Shown here piece by piece: positions 1-10,498 of a stretch of DNA of 27,978 bases. This DNA is from Rhizophagus prolifer (taxonomy: Eukaryota > Glomeromycota > Glomeromycetes > Glomerales > Glomeraceae). Position 1 is the stretch's first letter. The number at the start of each line of letters is the position of its first letter. The notes beneath the pieces were generated by a model. That model did not search any database. It worked only from the letters and a program-made list of their open reading frames with translations, and was not told the DNA's origin. The position numbers and the translations under genes are program-made. Location of the stretch: contig NQWY01028347.1 of the NCBI GenBank assembly GCA_019425655.1, forward strand, positions 1 through 27,978, given 5' to 3'.

Positions 1-1
1 A

Positions 2-127
2 ATAGGAGCTTGTATATTTGGATCATCATGTAAAGATTTTGCATGTGTAGCAATTGCTGATATGAATCCTGCTGAATTTGGATTTGCTATTCCTTTTGCT
101 TATTCAGAAGTTTTTTGGACAAATTAG
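2..127 (+). CDS. 3' end of an unknown gene, cut by the window edge
   Basis: An open frame enters the window at base 2 and ends at a TAG at 125-127, giving 41 residues that end in SEVFWTN. It contains two cysteines early (GACIFGSSC) and a stretch rich in Ala, Phe and Pro. It reads like a protein C-terminus rather than intergenic DNA, which is far more AT-rich here. I do not recognise the family and the upstream part is missing. It could also be the last exon of a spliced gene or chance coding. Confidence 0.35.
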   Translation: MGACIFGSSCKDFACVAIADMNPAEFGFAIPFAYSEVFWTN

Positions 128-556
128 GAGATATATAAAATTGATATTAAAAAGAGTTTATATAAATAATTTAAAATAAAAATGTTTAAAAACCCTGCAA
201 AAAATACCTCCTAGACATAAACCATGCTCATCTGCTATTAGTACTCCCTTTACTTCTTCGGATTTGATCCTAAATAAAAGTTGTGCTTAATTAAATTTCA
301 ATAAAAATAGCGTGATAAAAATCCTTTAGCGAAATTTTGGAGACATTACAACGAGTCCAAAACAGAGATAACCGCAGATTCCATTTTTTTAAAAAAAAGG
401 TTTAATTTATAAAATATTTATTAAAGGTTTGCGAAAACGAAAAATAAATTGATAGCGGTAAATTGTCGCACTACACGGATAATATAGTCAGACACGTGAT
501 ATATTTTTATTATATAAGATTTAAAAATTCTTTGTTACAAATATATTTTACCCGAT
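128..556. other. Intergenic region and promoter of the glucosidase II gene
   Basis: No gene is seen here. The stretch is AT-rich with A and T runs. It holds a CACGTGAT box at 493-500 and a TATA-like tatataag near 513, both within 65 bases of the downstream start codon, so the core promoter probably lies in the last 80 bases. Confidence 0.6.
493..500 (+). promoter_or_regulatory. CACGTGAT box (Cbf1-type bHLH site)
   Basis: The sequence CACGTGAT lies 57 bases before the glucosidase II start codon. Read on the other strand it is ATCACGTG, the fungal CDEI/Cbf1 consensus RTCACRTG. The same octamer occurs at 6148-6155 upstream of another gene. Function is inferred from the motif alone. Confidence 0.35.
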
Positions 557-3500
557 ATGATGTGCCTTGATACGAAGCGTTTTACAAAACAGTTTTTCTT
601 ATTTATATGTTTTACTGTCATAGTTACAAACGTAGTGGTTTCAGCTATGAAACCACAAGACTTTAGAACCTGTGCGCAAACTTCATTCTGTCGCAGAAAT
701 CGTGCATATGCTGATAAAGCTGCTTCTGATTCATTTATTTCACCGTATAACGTAGTTAAAGACACAATTAAAATAGATAATGGAATCGTTTCGGGGGAAT
801 TAATTAATACTGACAATAAAGTTCCTTTTATTTTTGAAATTCATCTTTTAATAAATAATATTGCTAGAATCAGAATTAATGAAAAATATCCGTTAAAACC
901 TAGATATGATAATGTAAAATCTTGGTCTCTAATTAAAGAGCCTTCTAATACTTTGGAATACACAGAAAATCCTTCAACTGGAAAGGATGGTGTTACATCA
1001 CTTTCTTTCGGGATAGATAGAAATCATAAAGTTATAATACATCATACCCCATTTCACGTTGAATTATTGGTTAATGGTGAACCAGTCATTGTATTTAATA
1101 ATCGTGGATTCTTTAATTTTGAACATTTAAGAAAGAAAGATGATCCAGTCAATCAACCTGAAGAATTATTAGTCCAATCTGAAAATAATGCAGAACAAGT
1201 AGGAATACAAACCGAAGAAACAAAAGAAGAAAAGCAGGAGGAAGGTTTATGGGAAGAAACTTTTAATGGCAAAATAGATCCAAAACCAAATGGTAATTTG
1301 AAAATTCTACAATTAATCTGTATATTTTGCATGTATAATCGGAAACGTATGTTTAAATAGGGCCCGAGTCTATTAGTCTCGATATCTCATTTCCCGGGTT
1401 TGGCCACGTATATGGTATTCCTGAGCACGCAACAACTCTTTCATTAAAGGAAACACGGTATTATATTCTCAATAATCAAAACAGTGCGGAGGAGATGGCG
1501 CTTATAACGAACCGTATCGATTATATAATTTGGATGTATTTGAGTATGACATAGATAGTCCGATGGCTTTGTATGGCTCAATCCCATTTTTGTTGGCACA
1601 TCGCAAGGGTGCATCTGCTGCAATATTGTGGCTTAATGCCGCTGAAACATGGATCGATATTGTCAAAAGCAAAGATGACAAAGTAAATACCCTGATGATT
1701 GAAACATGATAGTTTGGTTTTTTTTAAAAATATTAAGTTACTTTTTTATAATTAATTAGAGTTTCCTCAGTTTCGGAAAATCCACACCAACTTCAACGCA
1801 TACACATTGGTTTTCTGAATCTGGTATTATTGATGTATTTGCCTTTCTTGGTCCAACTACAACTGATATATTCAAGCAATATGGCTCGCTTACTGGATTC
1901 ACTGCTTTGCCTCAATCATTTGCAATCGGTTATCATCAATGTCGCTGGAATTATCTTAATCAGCGTGATGTAGCCGAAGTAGATGAAAGTTTTGATGAAA
2001 ATGATATTCCATATGACGTAATTTGGTTGGATATTGAGCATACTGATGAAAAAAAATACTTTACATGGGACAAAGTAAAATTCTCAGAACCTGAAAAAAT
2101 GCAAAAAGATATTGGTAGGAAAGGAAGAAAGGTAAGTATAAAATTATTTAAGTAATATGTTATTTTAATTTATTATCCAAGTTAGCGAAATATATGTATA
2201 TTATATTTAATAATAAATATGTAGATGGTCGCAATTGTAGATCCACATATAAAAAGAGACGATAGTTATTACGTTTATAAAGAAGCTATGGATTTGGATA
2301 TTCTTACCAAAGACAAAGATGGTAAAGTATACGAAGGTTGGTGTTGGCCTGGTAGCTCTGTTTGGATTGACTGGACTAATCCGAAAGCTCGAGAATGGTT
2401 TTCTAAAAAATTTGCATTTGATCAATATAAGGTAAGTCATATTGTTCTGTTCATTCCTTTGTAGGAGATCTTATGTATAGTTTATTTATTTTCAAAGGGT
2501 TCGACCGAATTCTTATTTATTTGGAATGATATGAATGAGGTAATTTACCAATTAATTATTATTAAATTGTAACGAATTTACATAATAATCAACTCGCCTC
2601 TTTTTTGAATCAATTTAGCCCTCCGTTTTTAGTGGGCCTGAAATTACAATGCCAAAAGATCTCCTTCATTATGAAGGATGGGAACATCGTAATTTACATA
2701 ATCTTTTTGGAATGGCTTTTGTAAATATCGATTTACTGTATACGGTTTTTATTTAATAATAGTATCTTAGTCGCTTATTTTTTTTGATATTTGTTTAGCA
2801 TTCAGCGACTTCTCAAGGGTTAATTAACAGATCAAGCCCAAACCAGCGCCCTTTTGTACTTTCTCGGGCATTTTTTGCTGGTAGTCAACGATTTGGTGCA
2901 ATTTGGACGGGCGATAATGCTGCAAGTTGGGACCATTTAACTATTTCATCCCCAATGTTATTGACTATTGGCATTTCTGGATTGCCATTCTCAGGAGGTC
3001 AGTCAACCAGAACTTATAACTTGCAATTTAGCTGATGTCGGTGGATTCTTCGGGAATCCTGAACCTGAACTACTAGTTCGTTGGTATCAAACCGGTGCTT
3101 TTCAACCATTCTTTAGGGCACATGCTCATATTGATACCAAGCGTCGAGAACCTTGGTTATTTGGAGAACCGTACACTAGTTATATAAGAGATGCTATTCG
3201 GCAAAGATATATTTTGTTACCTTTTTGGTATACTTTATTCAAAGAAGCTAGTACTAATGGAATGCCAATTATTAGACCGATGTTTGTAGTTTTTCCTGAT
3301 AATGAAGAGACATTTGCAATGGAAGATCAATATTTCGTTGGAAATTCTCTCCTTGTCAAACCTATTACGAATCAAGGACAAACTACTACTGAAATTTACT
3401 TTGCAGGAAACGATGTAATTATATTTTAATTGAAGATAAAAAATGCAGCTATATTATGACTATTATACATTTAAAAAAGTTCAAGGATCTGGTAAAGTAA

Positions 3501-4115
3501 AGGCGGACATTCTTATGAATAAGATTCCTGTGTTCTTAAGAGGGGGATCTATTATCCCCAGAAGACAAAGATTTAGAAGATCTTCATTAGCTATGTATTC
3601 GGATCCGTTTACGCTTTTGGTTGCCCTAAACAAAAAGGTAAAGAACTCTTTTAAAGTTTATTATTTATATCGAAAAAATAACTAAGTGTTATATTACAAT
3701 TATATAGGGAGAAGCAGCTGGAACATTGTATTTAGATGATGGGAAAACGTATGATTATCTAAAAGGACATTATATTTATAGAAATTTTAATTTTACATCA
3801 GGAAAATTTATATCAACCTCATTTAATAATGAACAAGTTCAAGATAATGAAAATAACTATATTAAATCAAATAAGAATGTTAGAATAGAAAGAATAATTG
3901 TTATTGGAGTTGACAAATCACCAAAGAAAATAATTGGGTATTATAATGATGTAATAGACGATAAAAAAGAATTAAAATTTAGTTTCGGAGGAATTAGTGA
4001 TGTAAAGGGAATATCAGTTGGAGTTGACGTTGAAGAAATATCTAAAGATATCATTGTTATTAGAGATCCTAAGTTACTTGTAAGTAAAGATTGGACTATT
4101 GAATTTGTTTATTAA
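557..4115 (+). CDS. GANAB: Glucosidase II alpha subunit, GH31 (11 exons)
   Basis: ER-lumen alpha-glucosidase that trims the inner glucoses of N-glycans in the calnexin cycle, with a beta subunit not seen here. Exons: 557-1292, 1361-1457, 1485-1682, 1760-2131, 2225-2431, 2498-2539, 2619-2720, 2799-2997, 3032-3414, 3449-3637, 3708-4115, about 977 residues, normal for the family. A hydrophobic signal peptide (residues about 10-30) is followed by the family motif [20 protein letters not shown]31 landmarks are [36 protein letters not shown], the nucleophile region IWNDMNE, the acid/base region WTGDN and [12 protein letters not shown]. There is no HDEL tail, as expected for the alpha subunit. Oddities: introns at 2998-3031 and 3415-3448 are only 34 nt, and the 27-nt GT-AG gap at 1458-1484 leaves the frame one base short, so exon 2 to exon 3 does not join cleanly. 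Confidence 0.93.
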
Positions 4116-4486
4116 GAGAAAAAAGGTTTTATCTTTTGGAAGATGTGATAATTAATAAAGTTTAATTTATTTATAACTTAAAAATTTTCACATTCCTTTT
4201 TAATTAATTTAACTAATTTGACTTTTTTAAGTCCTAATTGCTGAGTAAAATTTTCTGCGGCAATGTAAAACCATATCACGAGATTTGTAAATTTATTAGT
4301 ATTTAACTTTTTTTTAAAAAGTTATAATCAAATGATCTCATAGGTAATTAAATTATGATTATTAAACGCGAGTTGGCAACCGAAGTACTATCAATTTACG
4401 AGTGGCTTATCGTAAATCATCTATATAGAATACATCGATCAATTTCGATTTAAGATAATCGAACTTCCATTTTCTATACATTAAAT
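4116..4486. other. Intergenic region before F-box gene
   Basis: AT-rich spacer holding the glucosidase II 3' end and the F-box gene promoter. There is an A/T-rich block near 4310-4330 and no open frame of note. No clear TATA box or terminator is recognised. Confidence 0.5.
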
Positions 4487-6007
4487 ATGGCGCAAGGCCT
4501 TTCGGCAGAATGTTTACAGCAAATTATTTCATATAACGAAGACGACAACAAGACCTTGCATTCGTGTTTACTAGTGAATCGCTTTTGGTGTCATAATACG
4601 ATCAGCATTTTATGGGGTCGTCCCTGGCGTTCTCATTCGATTACACAAACCTCGGCGACAAATTTGATTCAAACTTACGTTGCCTGTTTACCAGAAGAAT
4701 CAAAGAAAGTCTTGTATAACAATGGTATTAGATACCATCTTACGTCAATTCCACCTATTTTTGATTACGCTTCTTTCTTACGTACTCTCGACTATGATTG
4801 CATGTTTTGGTCGATTTCACAGTGGTTAATATCTTGTTGGCTTTACCGTGTCTTAAATTATGAGGAAGAAGTCAAACCGGATAATGAACACCAAGAGGAT
4901 CGCGTTGAAGATTGTGTCGGAGAAGAGAATGAAAGAAAAACCATTCTTGTAGCAAGAGAATTATGTAATCTCTTTAAGAATCGCTGCAGGATTTTTCATG
5001 ATCTTTTTTTACATAGTCGGGCCATTCAAAGTGATTTTCCTTTTTTGCCTTCCTCTTTTGATACTTCGAATTATTTAGCAAATCTACGAGAGCTTATTTG
5101 TTTAGGTGACAACAAATCTAGACTTTTACTTGCTGTATCAAAAGTCTGTTCGGAATTACGTAGGATTTTCGTAGGGTTTCCCTTAACAATTCAGTGGAAA
5201 ACTCATTATGATTCCGATGCAATGAGTTACGCTACTCTTATCGAGAGTCAAACACGTTTAGAAAGTATTTGTTTATATGGATACAAACGTTTAGTGGCAT
5301 TCTTAGTAGATTCTCTTATTTCTCAATCGAAAACTTTACATACTTTAGAATTAATGTATACGGACTTTAGAGAAGAACAAGATTGTGGTAGTATAATGTT
5401 GCTGCCCGCTTGCAAAAATTTAAAATCATTGAAAATTCATAATTGTTTCATTCCTCCAGATGATCGAATAATGCCCTTAACTTCTTTTCTACAATTGGAA
5501 GAGTTTGACTTTTGCAACGAATGGAATCCTCTTTATCCACTTCCGCAACATGAGTTTTGGGAAGAGATATTTCATAATACAAAAAGTAGTTTAAGGAAGA
5601 TATCCTTATGGTGGATTCGAGCGGATCCAAAAGATGGTGCGCAAATAATTGAATCAATTGCTAAGCAATGTTCAAATATTTCAATTCTTCATTTACCAGT
5701 TTTGTGGATAAATGAAATTTTGCTTCTTTTAAATCATTGTAAACAGCTTAAAGAGTTTTCATTTAGTGGTGATGATTTTGATGCAAATGAATCTTTAACA
5801 CAATTAGGAATTCTTATTCCAGCTGCATTGCGTTCTTTAACAATCAGGGATGGGCATATCGGAGGTTGGACTTTTACTGAGAGATCATTAGAATATTTTC
5901 TTTTGGCTTGTCGCGCTAGTTTACAAAAGGTGGATTTAACTCGTTGTTCTTGTATGACTGATAGACATTTCGACGTCATAAGCCGTAGAAGGATTGCTAA
6001 ATGTTAA
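4487..6007 (+). CDS. F-box protein with leucine-rich-repeat-like body
   Basis: A single uninterrupted 506-residue frame. The N-terminus (residues 4-45, with LSAECLQQIISY, DDNKTLHSCLLVNRFWCHN and ILWGRPW) is the F-box form typical of the large Glomeromycotina family. F-box proteins link a substrate to Skp1-Cullin1 ubiquitin ligases. The rest has irregular leucine-rich segments such as LKSLKIHNC, LEEFDFCNEW, SLRKISLWWI and LQKVDLTRCSCMTD, consistent with a degenerate LRR substrate-binding solenoid. An acidic insert at residues about 127-146 is probably a loop. The start is the first ATG ahead of the F-box. The lack of introns contrasts with most neighbours but fits recently expanded F-box families. 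The substrate cannot be told from the sequence. Confidence 0.85.
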   Translation: MAQGLSAECLQQIISYNEDDNKTLHSCLLVNRFWCHNTISILWGRPWRSHSITQTSATNLIQTYVACLPEESKKVLYNNGIRYHLTSIPPIFDYASFLRTLDYDCMFWSISQWLISCWLYRVLNYEEEVKPDNEHQEDRVEDCVGEENERKTILVARELCNLFKNRCRIFHDLFLHSRAIQSDFPFLPSSFDTSNYLANLRELICLGDNKSRLLLAVSKVCSELRRIFVGFPLTIQWKTHYDSDAMSYATLIESQTRLESICLYGYKRLVAFLVDSLISQSKTLHTLELMYTDFREEQDCGSIMLLPACKNLKSLKIHNCFIPPDDRIMPLTSFLQLEEFDFCNEWNPLYPLPQHEFWEEIFHNTKSSLRKISLWWIRADPKDGAQIIESIAKQCSNISILHLPVLWINEILLLLNHCKQLKEFSFSGDDFDANESLTQLGILIPAALRSLTIRDGHIGGWTFTERSLEYFLLACRASLQKVDLTRCSCMTDRHFDVISRRRIAKC

Positions 6008-6432
6008 ATTATTTATATAGAAAATGTCTCGCGATGTTATTTATACATTTTTAGATAGAATATTTATTTATTTGTAAAATAAGAATATGTAAAAAGGGAA
6101 AACGTTTGAATTGTAAAATTCGTGTTATCTTGAATGTCACGTTACAGCACGTGATGTTAAGTGTGATAAAATAGTTCGAAGGATCTAATGGTTAGAACTT
6201 AGTTGACAAAACTCAATCATCACCAGATTATTATCATAAAAATACCTGAAAACTTTTCTATAAACCAGAAAATCTAAAAGAGCTAAGAGAGTATATTTAG
6301 ATCCTCAATTCTGGTCATCTGCAAGCATATTTTGTCTCTTCAGGGTAATTATTATGTTTCAATTTTTGAGTGAGAAGTAAATAATTGAGGTTTTTTTTTT
6401 GTTTTAAACTTTATAGTAAATCCAAAAATAAA
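6008..6432. other. Intergenic region and 5' leader with probable UTR intron
   Basis: The stretch holds the F-box gene 3' end, a CACGTGAT box at 6148-6155, and the leader of the next gene. A GT-AG pair at 6345-6416 (72 nt, with a long T run before the final TATAG) lies just upstream of the chosen ATG at 6433 and is probably an intron in the 5' untranslated region. Confidence 0.45.
6148..6155 (+). promoter_or_regulatory. CACGTGAT box (Cbf1-type bHLH site)
   Basis: A second copy of the octamer found before the glucosidase II gene. It sits 285 bases before the next start codon, beside a near-repeat (gtcacgttacagcacgtgat). Motif-based inference only. Confidence 0.3.
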
Positions 6433-8058
6433 ATGAAAAAAAATAACCTAACCCGTATAACCCGTGGGGATTCTTCAATTCGTGGAGGCAAAACTCGTGG
6501 CAATGCTTCAGGTCGTGGTTCATCAACTGCTAAAAGTACATTAACAGCTCGCGGCTCACCTTCAAGCACTTTAACAGCTCGCGGAGGAAATGATGCTTCA
6601 CCAATAAGTAGTACAGTAATAGCCCGTGGGGGTCTGACGAACCGTGGGAAAGGCAAGGACCCACTACTTCGCACTAGAGATGATAATATAGATAAAAATG
6701 GCTCGAAAAAAAGCGAAAAGAAGATTTACAAAGTAAGCCTAACAAATGCGATTGTTAAGAAATTGATAGCTGCTAAATCAAGAAATATCCAAATGCAAAT
6801 AAGCGTTTCTAATAAAATGGTACGTTCAAATTTCGTATAAGTATTTTATATCTTGCATTATGGCCAATTATTTTATTTATTATATTTTCATTTTTAACCT
6901 TTAAATAGGAGATCTATGCCGGCGAAAGCGAAAAAATACAATTAAATCTTTCTAGCCCTAAGACGGTTGAGATGATTTACATTAGAAACGATGACATCGT
7001 AGAGCCGATTGGCAACGTTATTGGGTGCGCCAGCACCACGGTGGAATCACATGAAGCCGCTAAAAGAGATCTTACTAACATCAAAAAGATGGTGAAGGAG
7101 AGCTATGAGGAGGAGTCAAAGAGGAAGAGGAGGTAAGTATGATAGTTCATTATAGTGGGTGCAAGTCATCGAAATTAACAAGATCCCTTCAGAGCAAGGA
7201 AATACTAAATCAAAGCGTCAAAAGAATAATGCTGGATCTTCGATAAAGGTCAAACAATCGTCATCGACGGCTTATTTACCTTCAAGCAAAGTTTCGTCGC
7301 AGCTTTCGAATGTGGCTCGCGGTAGTAAGTCTCTTCGTGGAAAGACAAGAGGTGGTCGAACCAAAACATCTATTAGTACGACCGTGGCTACAGAAGCGAC
7401 TGATATCAATGACGAATCTACCGCTTCCGTTCGAGTAGGTAATATAACTCGAAACGGCAAAACCACCGGAAGTGGAAAATCAACACGAGGTCGAGGTGCA
7501 AAAACCATAATATCTGATGCACAAAAAGTAAGTGCACCTACTGCCCAGTCGACGACATCCAATAGAACAACGCGTGGCGCAAAAACTTACATTACTACGA
7601 CGACAAAAACTTCAACAACTGCTTTTAAGACATCATCTATTGGCAAGAATGATAATGATCTGTCCGAAGGAACCACATCTTCTTCTAGTAAGAAAGGCAA
7701 AGGCAAAACAAACGGGCAACCAGCATCATCAGAGTGGAAACCTGGACAAACTATAACAATATTAACAGAATTTAAACAAGCACGAAAAATTTGTGAAGAA
7801 ATGGAAAATGTCATTCAAGGGGTAATTGAAGATCTTGGTGAATATGAAAATATTTATAATACCTATGTAAACTCGATAAAAAATAGCGCTAAGGCGGGAC
7901 CCACTCATGATATATTAAGAGAGATTGAGAAACAATTCGGAGAGGGTTCTCCAGCTAACAAATTAATGCAAAGATATTTACAATTGGAGAAAGATATCAA
8001 AATTATATACGATGAGTTATGGCGTGCTGCTAAAGAGGGTCCTATATATGAAGATTGA
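6433..8058 (+). CDS. Unknown basic RG/TARG-repeat protein with helical C-terminus
   Basis: I do not recognise this gene. The N-terminal exon (6433-6819) is low-complexity with repeated TRG, RGG, TLTARG and RGS motifs, as in RNA-binding or chromatin proteins. Exon 2 (6909-7132) is ordinary mixed sequence (EIYAGESEKIQLNLSS onward) ending in a charged EEESKRKR run. The third part is Ser/Thr/Lys/Arg-rich with more RGKTRGGRT-type motifs, then a predicted helical tail of about 100 residues (ILTEFKQARKICEEMENVI onward, to the stop at 8056-8058). The last join is uncertain. A 23-nt GT-AG gap at 7133-7155 leaves the frame one base out, while a 154-nt intron 7133-7286 keeps frame and gives about 460 residues. 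ATG 6433 is preferred because the open frame before it has only a TTG. RG repeats suggest nucleic-acid contact and arginine methylation, which is inference. Confidence 0.6.
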
Positions 8059-8661
8059 AGTGTTTATTAACAAGATCCTCAATTGTATGTAATAAGTCTC
8101 GCCTTTTATCCATTAAAAACAGTAATTTATTATCATTAAACAAAATGATTGTTTAAATAAAACAAAATTTATAATTTGGTAGCAAAAGAAATTTGAAAAG
8201 TAATATGTTGGACGGACATTGACAGTTTATAATTCAAAAAAGTTTTTCCATGTCTGATTGGTTATGGAAAAATTAATTTATTTGTAATTAGCTTTTTTTA
8301 GCTTTTAATTGTAAATAACACATTAATTTATTAGAAATTTTATAATTAAAAGTAATCTAGATTAACAACTTTAAATTATGAGTTGGTGTTAATTATACAT
8401 ATATAGACGATATTAATTAGTTTTAATAAATAAGATTTCATTCTCAAACTTTCTACGTCGCGATAAAATCAATTTTTTTTTCGTTTTTAAAGTAACTCAA
8501 ATTTACTTATTTATTTTATTGAATATTATTGCTTAATGATGATAACGAATATAAGGATATCAACCACCCAAAAGTAAGGATGGTTATAAAGCAGAGAAAA
8601 AAATAGGATAGTAAAGTTAAAATATAGATAGTAATAAAAAATGTTTTAATATTCCAAATGA
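8059..8661. other. Convergent 3' intergenic region
   Basis: About 600 bases between two converging genes. The stretch is extremely AT-rich with several A and T runs. I see no coding frame, repeat family or RNA gene. It presumably carries both 3' untranslated regions and polyadenylation signals. Confidence 0.5.
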
Positions 8662-10449
8662 TTAATCTTCTTCCTCCTCTTCAGCATTTTTTAACCACTC
8701 GATAAATACAGCACATTTTTTCTTTACTTCACTAGTATCCTTGGCTTGTTCATACCATTCCAGCACGGAATCTTCATCAACGTAATCTTTATCGTAAATG
8801 GCTTTAAAAAGATGAGCAGCTTTTGGTAATAATTTATTATTCCGAGTATTTAAATATTTTTCCCATGATTTTAAAAACGTAATTTGATCTTGACTTCCCC
8901 GAATAAACTTTGAAAATATAAAGCAACTTTTTAGTCAGAAGAAATCAGAATAACTATTAGGAATTCATTAACAACATACCGTTTTGAATAATTTTTTCTT
9001 TTGTACTAAATCTTCATTAACAACATCCAATGACATATCATCATACATGCTCGGAAGTAAAATATTAAATAATTGAAATTTTGATAAATCTTTCCTTGTT
9101 TCAATTAAAGTGATTTCTTTAATTTCATCTGAAATTGATTTTTTCTGTTCTCTAGATTGAATAAAAAATTTTTTCAAATCTGCAATAATATTATCATCTG
9201 GAGAATTAGGTACATGATCAGCCTTTTTACTAGAATGTGATGGAAAATTTGTTAATATATAATTTAAAAAATTAAATTCCAGAAATCTTCTCACGCATAC
9301 ACAGATTCTAATATTATAAGAATATTTATTTACATCTTTCCTAGTCGTTCAAGTTCAACATTTGAAAGTTCGACAACTTGCATCCATGGCTTCATCAATA
9401 AATGAAAAAGTAAGTAGTTAGCATTTAAAATGTGATTTTTATATATTAAAAGTACCTTTTCATCTACACTAACATTAACACGACGTTTGGGGTTACTGGT
9501 AGGTTTCAACACAGTAGAAGAGGTAGTGGATGAATCCTTATTATTCTTTGCTTCTGAATTTTCTTCATATTCTTTCGTTTTATTATGTAGTTCTTTAGCG
9601 TGTTCATTTTCAATCTTATTTTCTTTTTGCATTTCTTCCGCTTTTTTATCTTCTTCGGTTGTTTCGGATTTGGATTCTTCTATGTGAGCACTGAAAAGAC
9701 AGAACGACAAACAGTCTTAAAAAATATATTAGGACAATGGCATTTTATAAACTTTTATGCGTTCATATATCGAATAATATGTATATGATTCATTACACGA
9801 ATATCTTTATATACTTCTAATTGCTCACATCGTGTAAATAATATTAAATATATAAAATAGAAAAAAAAAGTTACCCATTATGTCCCGTAGAATGCGAATC
9901 AGTATTCGCAATCACTGGAATACGTCCTAAAATACCATTCTGAATTTCAGAACGAAACCCTCCACCGATTCCAGGACTTGCAGGAATAGTTCTCTTTTCA
10001 AGATCATTATTATTAACACCATTAAGACGTGCTTGATGATGTGGGTGCTGGTAACGGCCATGATATTGTTCAGATTGATGTTGTTGACTAGTAGGACGTT
10101 GATTTTGATGATGAGGTTCAGGGGATTCACGTTCGCTGCCATTATCCCCACGCACAGAATTTGGTCTATCTCTCAACTCATGTTCCCCATGAGCGAAATT
10201 ACATTTGGGCCCATACTGACAAAAATTTTCCTTCATAAATCTTTCACATAAGCGAGTTTTATATAAAGGATTTTCAGGTCCATCTTTTACGATAGGAGAA
10301 TTTTCAGTTTTCTCTTCAACATTTGTTGGTCTTTCTCTCAACTCAACGGTACCATGAGCAAAAGTACATTTAGTTCCATATGGACAATATCCTTCGGTTT
10401 CAAAACGTTCACATAATCTAGTTTTATAAAGCGGATTTTCAAATTGCAT
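8662..10449 (-). CDS. Tandem CCCH zinc-finger protein with C-terminal W2 domain
   Basis: Exons on the minus strand: from about 10449 (frame open back to 10548) to 9875, 9690-9456, 9389-9334, 9307-8980, 8907-8662. Two perfect C-x8-C-x5-C-x3-H fingers (CERFETEGYCPYGTKCTFAH and CERFMKENFCQYGPKCNFAH), each led by YKTRL and followed by ELR-RP, match the TTP/Zfs1 class that binds AU-rich mRNA. A His/Gln/Asn-rich stretch and a charged Glu/Lys coil follow. The end is a W2 domain like that of eIF5, with the conserved acidic boxes YDKDYVDEDSVLEWYEQ and FIEWLKNAEEEEED. W2 domains contact translation initiation factors, so mRNA-specific translational control is a reasonable inference. Only about 50 bases separate the first in-frame ATG from the stop of the Nudix frame upstream, so the two may be one gene. 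The intron 9308-9333 would be 26 nt, or 44 nt with a later acceptor. Confidence 0.8.
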
Positions 10450-10498
10450 AACAGGAGAATGAAGTGGTGATGCGTAACCAGTGTTTAGTCCGTTACTA

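Noticed and set aside
7272-7814. Additional frames inside the RG-rich gene
   Set aside because: They are shadows of the low-complexity repeats, with no independent start context or domain.
9487-9788. Plus-strand hydrophobic frames over the CCCH-W2 gene
   Set aside because: They are the antisense of a Glu/Lys-rich coding exon, which always reads as Phe/Leu/Ser-rich on the other strand.
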